From Acidimicrobiia bacterium (GTDB lineage: Bacteria; Actinomycetota; Acidimicrobiia; Acidimicrobiales; CATQHL01): a DNA stretch of 64,000 nt. The position numbers were made by a program, and so were the translations under genes. The notes below the pieces were generated by a model. It saw only the letters and a list, made by a program, of their open reading frames with translations, was not told where the DNA came from and made no database searches. This document shows positions 28,881 to 37,524 of the stretch, piece after piece (position 1 is the stretch's first letter; each line of letters opens with the position of its first letter). The stretch spans positions 82,531 through 146,530 of the forward strand of contig VXNF01000058.1 in the NCBI GenBank assembly GCA_009840735.1, read 5' to 3'.

Positions 28881-29150
28881 ATGGCCGAACATCTGCCTCC
28901 CAAGGCCGACACGATCGCGAAACACCGTCGGCACGAGACCGACGTGGGCTCCACCGAAGTACAGGTGGCGCTCCTCACAGATCGCATCAGTCACCTCACC
29001 GAGCACCTCAAGGTGCACAAGAAGGACCACCACAGCCGTCGTGGACTTCTGATGCTGGTGGGTCGCCGCCGTCGATTGCTCGACTACCTCCGCAATCAAG
29101 ACATCGAGCGCTACCGCGCGCTGATCACCGACCTCGGCCTGCGTCGCTGA
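28881..29150 (+). CDS. rpsO: 30S ribosomal protein S15
   Basis: 89 aa. [37 protein letters not shown] and the C-terminal [11 protein letters not shown] are S15 signatures. Followed by pnp, the usual rpsO-pnp arrangement. Confidence 0.96.
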   Translation: MAEHLPPKADTIAKHRRHETDVGSTEVQVALLTDRISHLTEHLKVHKKDHHSRRGLLMLVGRRRRLLDYLRNQDIERYRALITDLGLRR

Positions 29151-29178
29151 CAATCACAGACACCTGGCGCAACCCGAG

Positions 29179-29209
29179 AGCACCCCGGCTGAGGCCGTGT
29201 CCCGGTGCT
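29179..29209 (+). promoter_or_regulatory. Stem-loop in the rpsO-pnp intergenic leader
   Basis: AGCACC pairs with GGTGCT across an inner CGGC/GCCG stem. It lies in the 128-nt gap between rpsO and pnp. In E. coli this gap is a processing site through which PNPase controls itself; a similar role here is inferred from position. Confidence 0.35.
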
Positions 29210-29278
29210 TCGACAACCGTCTCCCACGCAAGGCGCGGCGGGGGGCTGCTGCGCTGACTTATCCGAAAGGAATCAACC

Positions 29279-31810
29279 ATGAACGACGCAATCAGCGTCT
29301 CGGGACCCATCGGCGGCGCCGACGACAAAGAGATGACCCTGGAGACCGGCCAACTGGCCCCGCTGGCGGGAGGCGCCGTGCTGGGGCGGCTCGGGCGGAC
29401 CGAGGTTCTCGTCACGGCGACGGCCTCCGAGCACCCGCGCGAAAGCGCCAACTTCTTCCCGCTCACCGTCGACATCGAGGAGCGCATGTTCTCCGCCGGC
29501 AAGATCCCGGGGTCGTTCTTCCGCCGCGAGGGCCGGGCCAGCGAGCAGGCCACCCTGGCGTGCCGCCTCATCGACCGCCCCCTGCGTCCCGCCTTCCCCG
29601 ACGGTTTCCGCAACGACGTGCATGTCGTCGGCATCGTGCTGGGTGCCGACCAGCAGAACCCCTACGACGTGCTGGCTCTGAACGCGGCGTCGGCCGCGTT
29701 GGGGATGTCGGGCATCCCCTTCGGCGGTCCCGTCGGCGCGGTGCGCGTCGGCTACAGCACCGACGGCCAATGGATCCCCCACCCCACCTATCCCGAGGCC
29801 GATAACTGCACCTTCGAGATGGTCGTCGCCGGGCGGGTGCTGGCCGACGGCGACGTGGCGGTGATGATGGTCGAGGCCGCCGGCACGCCGGGCTCGGTTG
29901 GCCACTACGAGGCCGGCGCCCCCAAGGTGGACGAGGCGGTTCTCGCGGAGGGGCTCGAGGCCTCCAAACGCTGGGTGTCCGAGGCGGTGGCCCTGCAGCG
30001 CCGTCTCATCGCCATGGCGGGTGTAAAGCCCACCATGGGCCACGAACTCATGGTCGACTACAGCCCCGAGGTCGCCGAGGCGGTCGCGGAAGTGGGCCGT
30101 TCCCAGCTCGTTGAGGCGTTGCAGGTGGCCGACAAGGCGGCGCGCCTCGCCGCCGAGCGCAGCGCAGCCGAGTCGATCGTCGCGGCGACAGCCGAACGCT
30201 TCGAGGATGCCGACGGCATCGAGCAGCAGGCCAAGTCGGCGGTCCGGGCGCTCTCCAAGAGCATCGTCCGAGAGCGGATCCTAGATGAGGGTCGGCGCAT
30301 CGACGGCCGGGGCGCCCGCGACCTGCGGCCGCTGTCGGCCGAGGTGGGCGTCATCGCCATGACCCACGGCTCGGGGCTGTTCCAGCGCGGCGAGACGCAA
30401 GTCCTGAACGTCACCACGCTGGGCACGCAGCGCATGGATCAGATCGTGGACGGCATCGACCCCACCGAACGCAAGCGCTACCTGCACCACTACAACTTCC
30501 CGCCCTTCAGCACCGGCGAGGCCGGTTTCATGCGCGGGCCGCGTCGGCGGGAGATCGGCCACGGAGCGCTCGCCGAGCGGGCGTTGCTACCGGTCATACC
30601 GAGCATCGACGAGTTCCCCTACACCATCCGGCTGGTCTCTGAAGTGCTGTCCTCCAACGGCTCGAGCTCCATGGCCTCGGTGTGCGGCTCGAGCCTGTCG
30701 CTCATGGACGCCGGCGTGCCCATCAAGGCGCCGGTCGCCGGAATCGCCATGGGCTTAGTCAACGAGGGTGAGCGCTTCGTGGCCCTTACGGACATCCTCG
30801 GCGCCGAGGACGCTTTCGGCGACATGGACTTCAAGGTGGCGGGCACCGAGGATTACGTCACGGCGCTGCAGCTCGACACCAAGATCGACGGGATCCCCGC
30901 TTCGGTGCTGGCCGCCGCCCTGGAGCAGGCCCGCGAGGCGCGGCTGCAGGTGTTGGAGGTGATGCGCGGCGCCATCGACGGCCCGCGCCCCGATGTCGGT
31001 GAGACGGCCCCCAAGATCCTGTCCTTCGAGATTCCCACCGACAAGATCGGCGAGGTCATCGGCCCCAAGGGCAAGGTCATCAACGCTCTGCAGGACGAGA
31101 CCGGCGCTGAGATCATGGTCGACGAGGACGAGACCGGCGCTCGGGTCGCCATCGCCGCCGCCGACCGCGCCGCGGTGGCCGACGCCGAGGAGCGCATCCG
31201 CGCCATCGTGTTCCCGCCTGAGGTCGAGATCGGCGCGGTCTACACCGGCAGGGTCGTCAACATCACCGGCTTCGGTGCCTTCGTGAACATCCTGCCGGGG
31301 CGCGACGGGCTGGTACACATCTCCAAGCTGGGCGGCGGGCGCCGCTTGGACCGCGTCGAGGAGGTGCTGTCGCTGGACGACGAGATGACCGTGCGGGTCG
31401 ACTCGGTGGACGGCAACAACCGCATCAGCCTGATCCCCGTGGGCGGCGACGATGAGGGTGACGACGGGGGCGGCGGGCGCCCCACGCGCGACTCCGCTGA
31501 GGGCCGCCCCACCGAACGCCGCGACGGAGGTCGCGACGGCGGCCGCGACGGCGGCCGCGGAGGTCGCGACGCTGGCCGTGACCGTGGTCGGGACGGTGGC
31601 CGTGACCGTGGCCGCGACGGCGGTCGTGACGGTGGCCGCGGCGGCGGGCGGGACCGTCAAGGACCGCGGTCGGACCGCTCGGCGCCCGAGCCGCCCAGCG
31701 GCCTCGAGGAGGTCTCCTTCGCAGAGGAGTTCGACCGGATGGTCGCCGCCGACTTCGGCGACCTCGGCCCCCCGGACGCCCCCAGGGGCCCGCGCCGCCG
31801 CCGGAACTGA
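29279..31810 (+). CDS. pnp: Polyribonucleotide nucleotidyltransferase
   Basis: 843 aa. Two RNase PH domains (ESANFFPLTVDIEERM; THGSGLFQRGETQVL), a KH domain (DKIGEVIGPKGKVIN) and an S1 domain (GAVYTGRVVNITGFGAFV). After about residue 720 comes a long Arg/Gly/Asp-rich tail (RDGGRDGGRDGG-type repeats, 31520-31680) likely to bind RNA. Phosphorolytic 3'-5' exoribonuclease. GAAAGGAA precedes the ATG. Confidence 0.96.
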   Translation: MNDAISVSGPIGGADDKEMTLETGQLAPLAGGAVLGRLGRTEVLVTATASEHPRESANFFPLTVDIEERMFSAGKIPGSFFRREGRASEQATLACRLIDRPLRPAFPDGFRNDVHVVGIVLGADQQNPYDVLALNAASAALGMSGIPFGGPVGAVRVGYSTDGQWIPHPTYPEADNCTFEMVVAGRVLADGDVAVMMVEAAGTPGSVGHYEAGAPKVDEAVLAEGLEASKRWVSEAVALQRRLIAMAGVKPTMGHELMVDYSPEVAEAVAEVGRSQLVEALQVADKAARLAAERSAAESIVAATAERFEDADGIEQQAKSAVRALSKSIVRERILDEGRRIDGRGARDLRPLSAEVGVIAMTHGSGLFQRGETQVLNVTTLGTQRMDQIVDGIDPTERKRYLHHYNFPPFSTGEAGFMRGPRRREIGHGALAERALLPVIPSIDEFPYTIRLVSEVLSSNGSSSMASVCGSSLSLMDAGVPIKAPVAGIAMGLVNEGERFVALTDILGAEDAFGDMDFKVAGTEDYVTALQLDTKIDGIPASVLAAALEQAREARLQVLEVMRGAIDGPRPDVGETAPKILSFEIPTDKIGEVIGPKGKVINALQDETGAEIMVDEDETGARVAIAAADRAAVADAEERIRAIVFPPEVEIGAVYTGRVVNITGFGAFVNILPGRDGLVHISKLGGGRRLDRVEEVLSLDDEMTVRVDSVDGNNRISLIPVGGDDEGDDGGGGRPTRDSAEGRPTERRDGGRDGGRDGGRGGRDAGRDRGRDGGRDRGRDGGRDGGRGGGRDRQGPRSDRSAPEPPSGLEEVSFAEEFDRMVAADFGDLGPPDAPRGPRRRRN

Positions 31811-31917
31811 CTCAGCGGGACCACGATTGATCACCGCCGGGCCGCGTTCGGGCAACGTGAGGCCAGCGCCCGGTGGTGCGGGCATCCGGCCCAGCGCGGC
31901 CGGACGACGGTGAATTC

Positions 31918-32718
31918 ATGATCCGGGTCGGCGTACTCGGCGCCGCCGGGCGCATGGGGCGCACCGTGTGCTCGGCCGTGGCGGTGGCGGGGGACATGCA
32001 ACTCGTCGCGGCGGCAGACCCCGCCGCGGCCGGCGCGACCGTCGCTGAACTGATCGGCGAGAAGACCGCCGGCAATTCCGCCTCGGTGACTGTGGCCGCC
32101 TCGCCGGACGACTTCGTCGAGGCGGGCGTGGAGGTTGCCGTGGACTTCACGGTGCTGGCGTCGGCCCGCCAGAACCTGCCTCGCCTCGCGGCGGCCGGCA
32201 TCCACGCCGTGGTCGGCACGAGCGGATTCACCGAGGATGACCTGGCGCGCCTCGCGGGACTCTTTGATCGCAGCAACTGCATCATCGCCCCCAACTTCGC
32301 CATCTCCGCGGTGCTGATGATGCGCTTCGCCGAGTTGGCGGCGCCGCTGTTTGACAGCGCCGAGGTGATCGAGTTGCACCACGACGCCAAGCTGGACGCC
32401 CCCTCGGCCACCGCCATGACGACGGCGGACCGCATGGCTGCCGCCTCAGGGGAATGGAACCCCGACCCGACCCGGACCGAGGTGCTGGCCGGTGCCCGTG
32501 GCGGGCTCGGCCCAGCCGGGATCAGGGTCCACTCGATTCGCCTGGCCGGTCTGGTCGCCCACCAGGAGGTCATCCTGGGCGCTCAGGGCCAGACCCTCAC
32601 GCTCCGCGCCGACTCCTACGACCGCTCCTCGTTCATGCCAGGAACCCTCCTGGCGATCCGAGCAGTCGCCAACCGCCCCGGCCTAACCACCGGCCTCGAA
32701 CTCCTCCTCGGCCTGTAA
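31918..32718 (+). CDS. dapB: 4-hydroxy-tetrahydrodipicolinate reductase
   Basis: 266 aa; lysine/DAP synthesis. NAD(P)H loop VGVLGAAGRMGR at the N-terminus; IELHHDAKLDAPSATA carries the catalytic His pair and Lys; VHSIRLAGLVAHQEV is also conserved. ATG at 31918 is used; the frame is open to 31873. Last backbone gene before the accessory island. Confidence 0.94.
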   Translation: MIRVGVLGAAGRMGRTVCSAVAVAGDMQLVAAADPAAAGATVAELIGEKTAGNSASVTVAASPDDFVEAGVEVAVDFTVLASARQNLPRLAAAGIHAVVGTSGFTEDDLARLAGLFDRSNCIIAPNFAISAVLMMRFAELAAPLFDSAEVIELHHDAKLDAPSATAMTTADRMAAASGEWNPDPTRTEVLAGARGGLGPAGIRVHSIRLAGLVAHQEVILGAQGQTLTLRADSYDRSSFMPGTLLAIRAVANRPGLTTGLELLLGL

Positions 32719-32776
32719 CCGGCCCCCCCAAATCGAGCGCTCACGCCCGTTCGTCGTCCCACCTCTCCCGTTCGTC

Positions 32777-32796
32777 ATTCCGGCGAAGGCCGGAAT
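32777..32796. repeat. REP-like palindrome at the island edge
   Basis: ATTCCGGC-GAAG-GCCGGAAT, a perfect 8-bp stem with a 4-nt loop, in the context CGTC...CCAG. Palindromes of this kind (CGTCATTCCGGC...GAATCCAG) are widespread extragenic repeats in many bacteria. Here it lies between dapB and the first island gene and may also terminate dapB transcripts. Confidence 0.6.
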
Positions 32797-32806
32797 CCAG
32801 AGCAGG

Positions 32807-32862
32807 AGCTACAGGCTCTACACTGTAGCACTTCTGGCAAATACAGTCTAGAACCTGTAGCC
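32807..32862 (+). promoter_or_regulatory. Two inverted 21-bp operator copies upstream of the mobile mystery A gene
   Basis: The 21-mer at 32807-32827 and the reverse complement of 32842-32862 differ at only three positions (18/21 identical), 14 nt apart. Each has a CTACAG...CTGTA core. The probable -10 TAGCCT (32858-32863) overlaps the second copy and lies 7 nt from the ATG, so an HTH protein bound here would block a leaderless promoter. Confidence 0.65.
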
Positions 32863-32870
32863 TTTGTTTC

Positions 32871-33338
32871 ATGGAGCGCACCCAACTTCAAGCTCGACGG
32901 CAACTCGACGATCGTTACGAGTCGGTCCGCAGTCTCGGCGACCTCGACCGCCCGAACAAGGGATGGATCCGGGCAATCCGCGACGCCCTCGGAATGTCCG
33001 GCACCGAACTGGCCGCGCGCATGGGGGTCAGCCAGCAGGTGGTGTCGGAGATCGAACGCAACGAGCGGCTGGCCACGGCGAAGCTCGAAACTCTGGCGCG
33101 GGCCGCGGAGGCAATGGACTGCGAACTCGTCTACGCCCTCGTACCGCGCACGACACTGGAGGAGATCGTCCGTACCCAGGCGCGACGCAAGGCCGTGCGG
33201 CATCTGGCTCACGTCGTTCATCACGGACGCCTGGAGGCCCAGGAGGTTTCCGAGGACGAGCTTGCAGCCCAAGTGGAGGAACTCGCCTCCTGGTTCGCCG
33301 ACCACCGCGGTCTGTGGATCGAGGGTCAGACCACGTGA
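32871..33338 (+). CDS. Mobile mystery protein A (XRE-type HTH regulator)
   Basis: 155 aa. A helix-turn-helix is visible at about residues 40-75 (LGMSGTELAARMGVSQQVVS then EIERNERLATAKLETL). The N-terminus (LQARRQLDDRY) and the pairing with a downstream Fic protein fit the mobile mystery A/B pair found on mobile DNA. It probably binds the inverted 21-bp sites upstream and represses its own operon. The GTG of the partner gene overlaps its stop (GTGA). Confidence 0.82.
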   Translation: MERTQLQARRQLDDRYESVRSLGDLDRPNKGWIRAIRDALGMSGTELAARMGVSQQVVSEIERNERLATAKLETLARAAEAMDCELVYALVPRTTLEEIVRTQARRKAVRHLAHVVHHGRLEAQEVSEDELAAQVEELASWFADHRGLWIEGQTT

Positions 33339-33922
33339 GCGATCCGCTCCTTCCCGTCGGTGACGGCCACACGGAACTCACCGAGGATGATCGTGTCGGG
33401 CTGATCCCCAGCCACATCATCACTCGCGGTGACCTGTCCGCCGCGGAGCAGCGCAACATCGCCCTGGCGCTACTCCGCCGGCCCCCGTCAGTCCGCTCGC
33501 TTCTCGACGACGGCTACCTGCGGAATCTCCATCGGGACATGTTCAGCGAGGTCTGGGATTGGGCCGGCCGCTACCGCCTCCGCGCGACCAACATCGGCAT
33601 CGATCCGTCGCAGATCTCCGTATCTGTGAGGACGCTCGTCGACGACGCCATCGCCTGGGTCGACCACGAGGCGTACGAGCCCGACGAGCTAGCCGTGCGC
33701 TTCCACCACCGCCTAGTTGCCATCCACCCCTTCCCCAACGGCAACGGCCGGCACAGCCGGATCGCAGCGGACTACCTCGTGACGGCCCTCGGCCATCCCC
33801 GCTTCGGTTGGGGAATCAGTCTCGACGTCAACACCGAGGACTTGAGGGCCGCCTACCACCAAGCCCTCCAGCGAGCAGACGCGGGAGAGATCGACGAACT
33901 GCTCGCATTCGCACGCAGCTAG
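33335..33922 (+). CDS. Mobile mystery protein B (Fic domain)
   Basis: 195 aa. The Fic active-site motif is complete: HPFPNGNGRHSR, His131 to Arg142. Upstream LHRDMFSEVWDWAGRYR is the Fic flap/core region. Fic proteins usually transfer AMP to a target protein; here the HTH partner may be the antitoxin or only the regulator. No S/TxxxE(G/N) inhibitory helix is obvious in this chain. Target unknown. Confidence 0.85.
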   Translation: MSDPLLPVGDGHTELTEDDRVGLIPSHIITRGDLSAAEQRNIALALLRRPPSVRSLLDDGYLRNLHRDMFSEVWDWAGRYRLRATNIGIDPSQISVSVRTLVDDAIAWVDHEAYEPDELAVRFHHRLVAIHPFPNGNGRHSRIAADYLVTALGHPRFGWGISLDVNTEDLRAAYHQALQRADAGEIDELLAFARS

Positions 33923-34130
33923 CCGACCTCGAGAGTTGCCGTGGGTGAGTTCCATCGGGCAAGGACGCTGAGAGCGGCGAGGTATTCGAGCGCGACTTGT
34001 TCGGTGCGATCATCAGTCCTGTGCGTGGCGAGATTTCGAATGGCTTGTGCGCATCCGCGCCCGAAGTGTGCTGCTCCATAGTGGGCGGATCGCCAGTCGC
34101 GGGGCGATCTCCATTGGTGGTTGCGACTGA
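33919..34130 (-). pseudogene. 3' remnant of a TIGR02391/Abi-like gene
   Basis: The minus strand encodes CAQAIRNLATHRTDD and then ALEYLAALSVLARW before a stop. This resembles the C-terminal end of TIGR02391-type proteins, where an IRNP-AH segment precedes a Leu-rich helix. No start or N-terminal part is found; the sequence runs into IS30-like DNA. The assignment is from memory of the motif and is uncertain. Confidence 0.35.
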
Positions 34131-34185
34131 TCGGCCATGATGGCCGGTCGTTAGCAACCGCAACCGACCGATGGAGGTGTCCAGC

Positions 34186-34227
34186 ATGGCACAGAGGATC
34201 AGCTTCGAGGAGCGCGTCCGGACGATG
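34186..34227 (+). pseudogene. 5' stub of an IS30-type transposase
   Basis: ATG followed by MAQRISFEERVRTM, the typical opening of IS30-family transposases. Similarity stops exactly where an IS3-type end begins (34226), so the IS30 copy was cut by that insertion or by later deletion. Confidence 0.5.
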
Positions 34228-34271
34228 AGTATCCCCCCGTTTCTTGGAGGCATCGTCTAAGAGGGGATGCC

Positions 34272-34559
34272 ATGTCCGAGACACGAAGACAGTACGACCC
34301 GGAGTTCCGCGCCGGTGCTGTGCGGATCGTTTCTGAGACTCGCAGGCCGGTCGCTGAGGTGGCCCGCGAGCTGGGGATCTGCTAGGGCACTTTGGGCAAC
34401 TGGGTCCGCAAGGACCGCGCCCGGGCCTCCGGCGCGGCGCTCGACGGCGACGAGCGCGCCGAGCTGGCGCGGCTGCGCAAGCGCTGCGCCGAGCTGGAGA
34501 TGGAGCGTGATGTCCTCAAACGATCGGTGGTCCTTCAGGTCGAGGAGGCGACGCGCTGA
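34272..34559 (+). pseudogene. IS3 orfA with in-frame stop
   Basis: Encodes MSETRRQYDPEFRAGAVRIV and on through ARELGIC, then TAG (34383-34385), then [13 protein letters not shown] and the leucine-zipper-like region to a TGA. The stop replaces what is usually a Glu codon (GAG) in the helix-turn-helix. 95 codons apart from that. Confidence 0.8.
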
Positions 34560-34663
34560 GCCTCACGGAGCACATCGCGGCCCAAAGGACCGATCACGGT
34601 GTGCCTCACGCGGTGGCCTGCCGGGCCCTGGGGGTGGCCCCCTCGACGTTCTATGGGCGCCGC
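34560..34663 (+). pseudogene. IS3 orfB fragment
   Basis: [20 protein letters not shown] then [15 protein letters not shown], the N-terminus of an IS3 orfB. It breaks off at the head-to-head junction, so the DDE catalytic domain is absent. Confidence 0.65.
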
Positions 34664-34867
34664 GGCGCCCTCGTCGATGTCGGCCTGCGCGACCCACTTG
34701 CGCACCGACTCGACGCCGAAGCCCAACTGGTCCGCCACCCGCCGCACCGTCCCGCGGCTCGTGCCCAACTCGGCGCGCAACGCCCGCACCAACCGCACCG
34801 CCTGGGCCTTCTCCACCTCCGAATACCGGCGCGAAGACCCCCTGCCTGCTGAATGTCCAGATGCCAT
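34664..34867 (-). pseudogene. Truncated IS3 orfA, opposite orientation
   Basis: Starts at ATG 34867 with [10 protein letters not shown], then [20 protein letters not shown] and [11 protein letters not shown]. An orfA of a different IS3 subgroup from the plus-strand copy; it ends at the junction. Confidence 0.6.
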
Positions 34868-34919
34868 GACTCCATTCTCGCTTCCAAGCTCAGGAGCCTC
34901 CAAAAAAACCCAGGGCGAT

Positions 34920-36574
34920 TCAGCGCTGTGAGAAGTGCTTGACGATGTCGGCAGCGACCTGTTGGATCCGTTGTTCGGTTCCGACAATCGCTTCGAGTTG
35001 GGCCCAGCGGGTCTTGAGACGCTCCTTGCGCTCAACCTCCTCGCCTTCGGTGGCATCCTCGAACTGATCGTCGAGATAGGGCTGCGAGCTCTCGTCGAGT
35101 GAGAGCTGCGCCAGCCTGCTCTCGTAGTAGATCGGAACGGTGGCGCCGTCCTCCACGGACCGCTGGATGTCGTAGATGCTGATGTAGTCGCCGAAGACGG
35201 CGCGGGTGTTGGCATCCCGCAACTCGATGGGGGTGCCGGTGAATCCCACGAAGCTGGCGTTCGGCAGCGCATCACGCATGTGCCGGGCAAAGCCATCGAT
35301 GAAGTCGTACTGGCTGCGGTGCGCCTCATCCGCGATGACGACGATGTTGCGGCGATCCGACAGCGCCCGGTGCGTGTCGCCGCGCTCGGTGGGGAAGAAC
35401 TTCTGGATCGTCGTGAACACCACGCCGCCCGACGCGACCGAGAGCTTCCGTCGCAGGTCGGCTCGGCTCTCTGCCTGCACCGCGTCTGGCGCAGTAGGTC
35501 ACCGCAGCGCGAAAAGGTGCCGAAGAGTTGGTCGTCGAGGTCGTTACGGTCGGTCAGCACCACGATCGTCGGGTTGTCCATTGCCCGCTCACGGATGATC
35601 GCCCCGGCGTAGAACGCCATGGTGAGGCTCTTGCCAGCCCCCTGCGTGTGCCAGACGACGCCGATCCGGCGATCGCCGGGCTGCCCGCCGGCCCGCAGGG
35701 TCTCGGCGAGCGCGGTCCGCACGGCACCGAACTGGTGGTACCCGGCCATCTTCTTGACCAGCACGCCGCTCCCGTCGTCGTCGAAGACGATGAAGTCACG
35801 AATCAGGGGAAGCAGCCGCTCGGGAGCGCAGACGCCCTCCAGCAGCACCTGCAAGCCCGTGAGGCTCGGGTCGGCCAACTCCTCGCCGGAGATCGTGCGC
35901 CACGGTTTGAACCACTCCCGGCCCGCTGTGAGCGTCCCGAGGCGCGCGTTGAGCCCATCGGAGACGATGAGCAGCTCGTTCATCCCGAACAGCGTCGGCA
36001 GCTCCGCCTTGTAGGTCTGGAGTTGCCGCCACGCGGCCCAGATGTCGGCGTCGGTGTCGGCGGGGTTCTTCAGTTCGAGGACACCAAGCGGCAGTCCGTT
36101 CACGAACAGCACGACGTCGGGTCGCCGCGTCCGCTTGTGCTCGCGGACGGTGAACTGGTTGACCGCCAGCAAGTCGTTGGCGCCCGGGTCCTCGAAGTCG
36201 ATGGCGGTCGCCTGCGCGCCACGGGTCGCGCCGCCCGCAGTGCGGTGTTCGACGGTGACCCCCTCGGTCAACATTCGATGGAACGCCCGGTTGCGAGCCT
36301 CGAGGGTCGAGCCCTCCGGCCGGGTCAACCTGCGGAGAGCATTCTCCAGCGCCTCATCGGGGAGCGAAGGGTTGAGCCGCGCCAGAGCGTCACGCAGCCG
36401 CCCCTCCAGCACAACGGTCCCGTAGTCCGCACGCTCCGGTTGCACACCGTCGGGTCCGATTTCCGGTCCGTGCGCGACTGCCCAGCCGAGACCCACCAGC
36501 CAGTCCAGCGCCACCCGCTCAACATCGGCCTCCGTCAGGGTGCCCGAGCCGGTTCTCAGGGGGCCGTCTCCCAC
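34920..36574 (-). pseudogene. hsdR: Type I restriction subunit R, frameshifted and truncated
   Basis: The N-terminal endonuclease domain ([20 protein letters not shown], a PD-ExK pattern) and the helicase start (HTQGAGKS Walker [11 protein letters not shown]) are intact in sequence. One base is missing at about 35482: after DLLRQT the frame shifts, and the expected [14 protein letters not shown] continues in another frame. The 3' part is cut by the IS3 terminus, whose TGA serves as the stop after DIVKHFSQR. Only about 550 of about 1000 codons remain. GTG start at 36574 overlaps vapC by 19 nt. Confidence 0.85.
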
Positions 36575-36978
36575 GGATTGACGACCCCGATACCCAATCC
36601 TTCGAAGTCGCGCACGTTGCGTGTGACCACGGCAAGGTTGCGGACGGCAGCCGTCCCGGCAATGAGCATGTCCGCGAGGCCCGGCGTTCGTCCCGAGCGA
36701 ATCAGGTCGGCCCGGATGTTGGCTGCCCACTCAGCGGCGGTGCGATCCACCGGCAGGATACGGTCGCCGAAGGCGTTGAGCAGGCTCGCGACGGCGGCTT
36801 GCAGCCGATCCTTGCGCCGACCAGCGGGCAAAATCTGAACCCCGACTTGGAGTTCATGAACCACGATTGCCGAGAGCCTGGGCCGGGGTGCTCGATCCAA
36901 GAACGCGAGGACCTTCGGCTCGGGGGTGTCCCTGGTCAGCTCCGAGACGACGTTCGTGTCGAGGAGGAACCTGCTCAT
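36556..36978 (-). CDS. vapC: PIN-domain toxin, VapC-like
   Basis: 140 aa from [17 protein letters not shown]-domain acidic residues are visible: Asp in LLDTN, Glu in VHELQVG, Asp in GLADMLIAG and Asp in [10 protein letters not shown]. Such toxins cut tRNA or rRNA. The start at 36978 overlaps the antitoxin stop (ATGA); the frame opens further upstream inside the antitoxin gene, without PIN similarity. Confidence 0.85.
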   Translation of the reverse strand: MSRFLLDTNVVSELTRDTPEPKVLAFLDRAPRPRLSAIVVHELQVGVQILPAGRRKDRLQAAVASLLNAFGDRILPVDRTAAEWAANIRADLIRSGRTPGLADMLIAGTAAVRNLAVVTRNVRDFEGLGIGVVNPWETAP

Positions 36979-37286
36979 TCGTCCTCCACGCCCCAGTCCT
37001 CGTCGGTCCAGTCGCGCCAGAACGGTGGGCGAGGCTTGTCGAGGCTGCGATCTGGGATCTCCAGGTTCGTGCCGCGAGGAATGTTGTCGACCAGCCACCG
37101 GCCAAAGTGCAGACTTGCTCCGTCCTCGTCCTCATGCAGTAGCCGCTCCGGTAGAACCACGAACGTCTGCCGCCGTCCGATGCGCTGCGGCCCCTCTTCC
37201 TCAGCCAGACGCAGGATCTCCGACAGCCGTGCCTTCGCCTCGGCCACGGTCCAAGCAGGGCGGGGTGCGGGATGCTCTATTGCCAT
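36975..37286 (-). CDS. Phd/YefM-type antitoxin
   Basis: 103 aa. N-terminal DNA-binding part AWTVAEAKARLSEILRLAEE then IGRRQTFVVLPE; the acidic, Trp-rich C-terminus ([15 protein letters not shown]) should wrap the toxin. GGAGGAAA precedes the ATG. Partner of the overlapping PIN toxin. Confidence 0.85.
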   Translation of the reverse strand: MAIEHPAPRPAWTVAEAKARLSEILRLAEEEGPQRIGRRQTFVVLPERLLHEDEDGASLHFGRWLVDNIPRGTNLEIPDRSLDKPRPPFWRDWTDEDWGVEDE

Positions 37287-37307
37287 TTTCCTCCGATCAG
37301 CTACCTA

Positions 37308-37332
37308 GTCCAGTATAGGCCGCTAACTGGAC
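37308..37332 (-). promoter_or_regulatory. Palindromic operator and -10 of the Phd/PIN pair
   Basis: GTCCAG and CTGGAC form an interrupted palindrome (13-nt spacer). Read on the minus strand, TATACT overlaps its downstream half, giving a -10 box upstream of the ribosome binding site. Likely bound by the antitoxin/toxin complex. Confidence 0.55.
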
Positions 37333-37418
37333 CACATCGCTGGCCTAAACGGCTGAACGAGGTTGCCAAGCGCCAAGGCCACACTTGACGGAGGAAGCGC
37401 CAGGATGTACGCCGCAAT

Positions 37419-37498
37419 CTTCACCACACGGGCGAGACAGCATGTGGCGCATGCACCTGAGCGGCTGCTGGGCTCGGCTCGGGGTCCACTGTGGTGGG
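37419..37498. repeat. 80-bp island direct repeat, copy 1
   Basis: 71 of 80 bases match the copy at 44163-44242 in the same orientation. The central 24 bases, beginning CACCTGAGCGGCTGCTGG, are identical. In both places it lies just downstream of a minus-strand stop codon. It encodes nothing recognisable. Confidence 0.8.
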
Positions 37499-37524
37499 AC
37501 CGTGGTCACGGCCAGTGGACCCCG
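37480..37524 (-). terminator. Strong hairpin at the 3' end of the DUF5615 gene
   Basis: CGGGGTCCACTG (37480-37491) and CAGTGGACCCCG (37513-37524) form a perfect 12-bp stem with a 21-nt loop. One arm overlaps the last codons of the DUF5615 gene. No U-tract follows, so it may block readthrough or protect the 3' end rather than terminate. Confidence 0.45.

Larger units (their letters stand above)
34226..34922. mobile_element. Chimeric IS3-family remnant with head-to-head ends
   Basis: The left end begins TGAGTATCCCCCCGTTTC then TTGGAGGC; the right end, read inward on the minus strand, begins TGAATCGCCCTGGG then a T run and GGAGGC. They are matching IS3-type terminal repeats. Inside are a plus-strand orfA and orfB start and a minus-strand orfA start from a different copy, joined near 34665. 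No target duplication flanks the unit. It is therefore a recombinant of two IS3 copies and cannot move by itself. Confidence 0.7.

Noticed and set aside
35528-36838. 436-codon plus-strand frame opposite hsdR and vapC
   Set aside because: Antisense to recognisable HsdR and PIN domains; no domain of its own.
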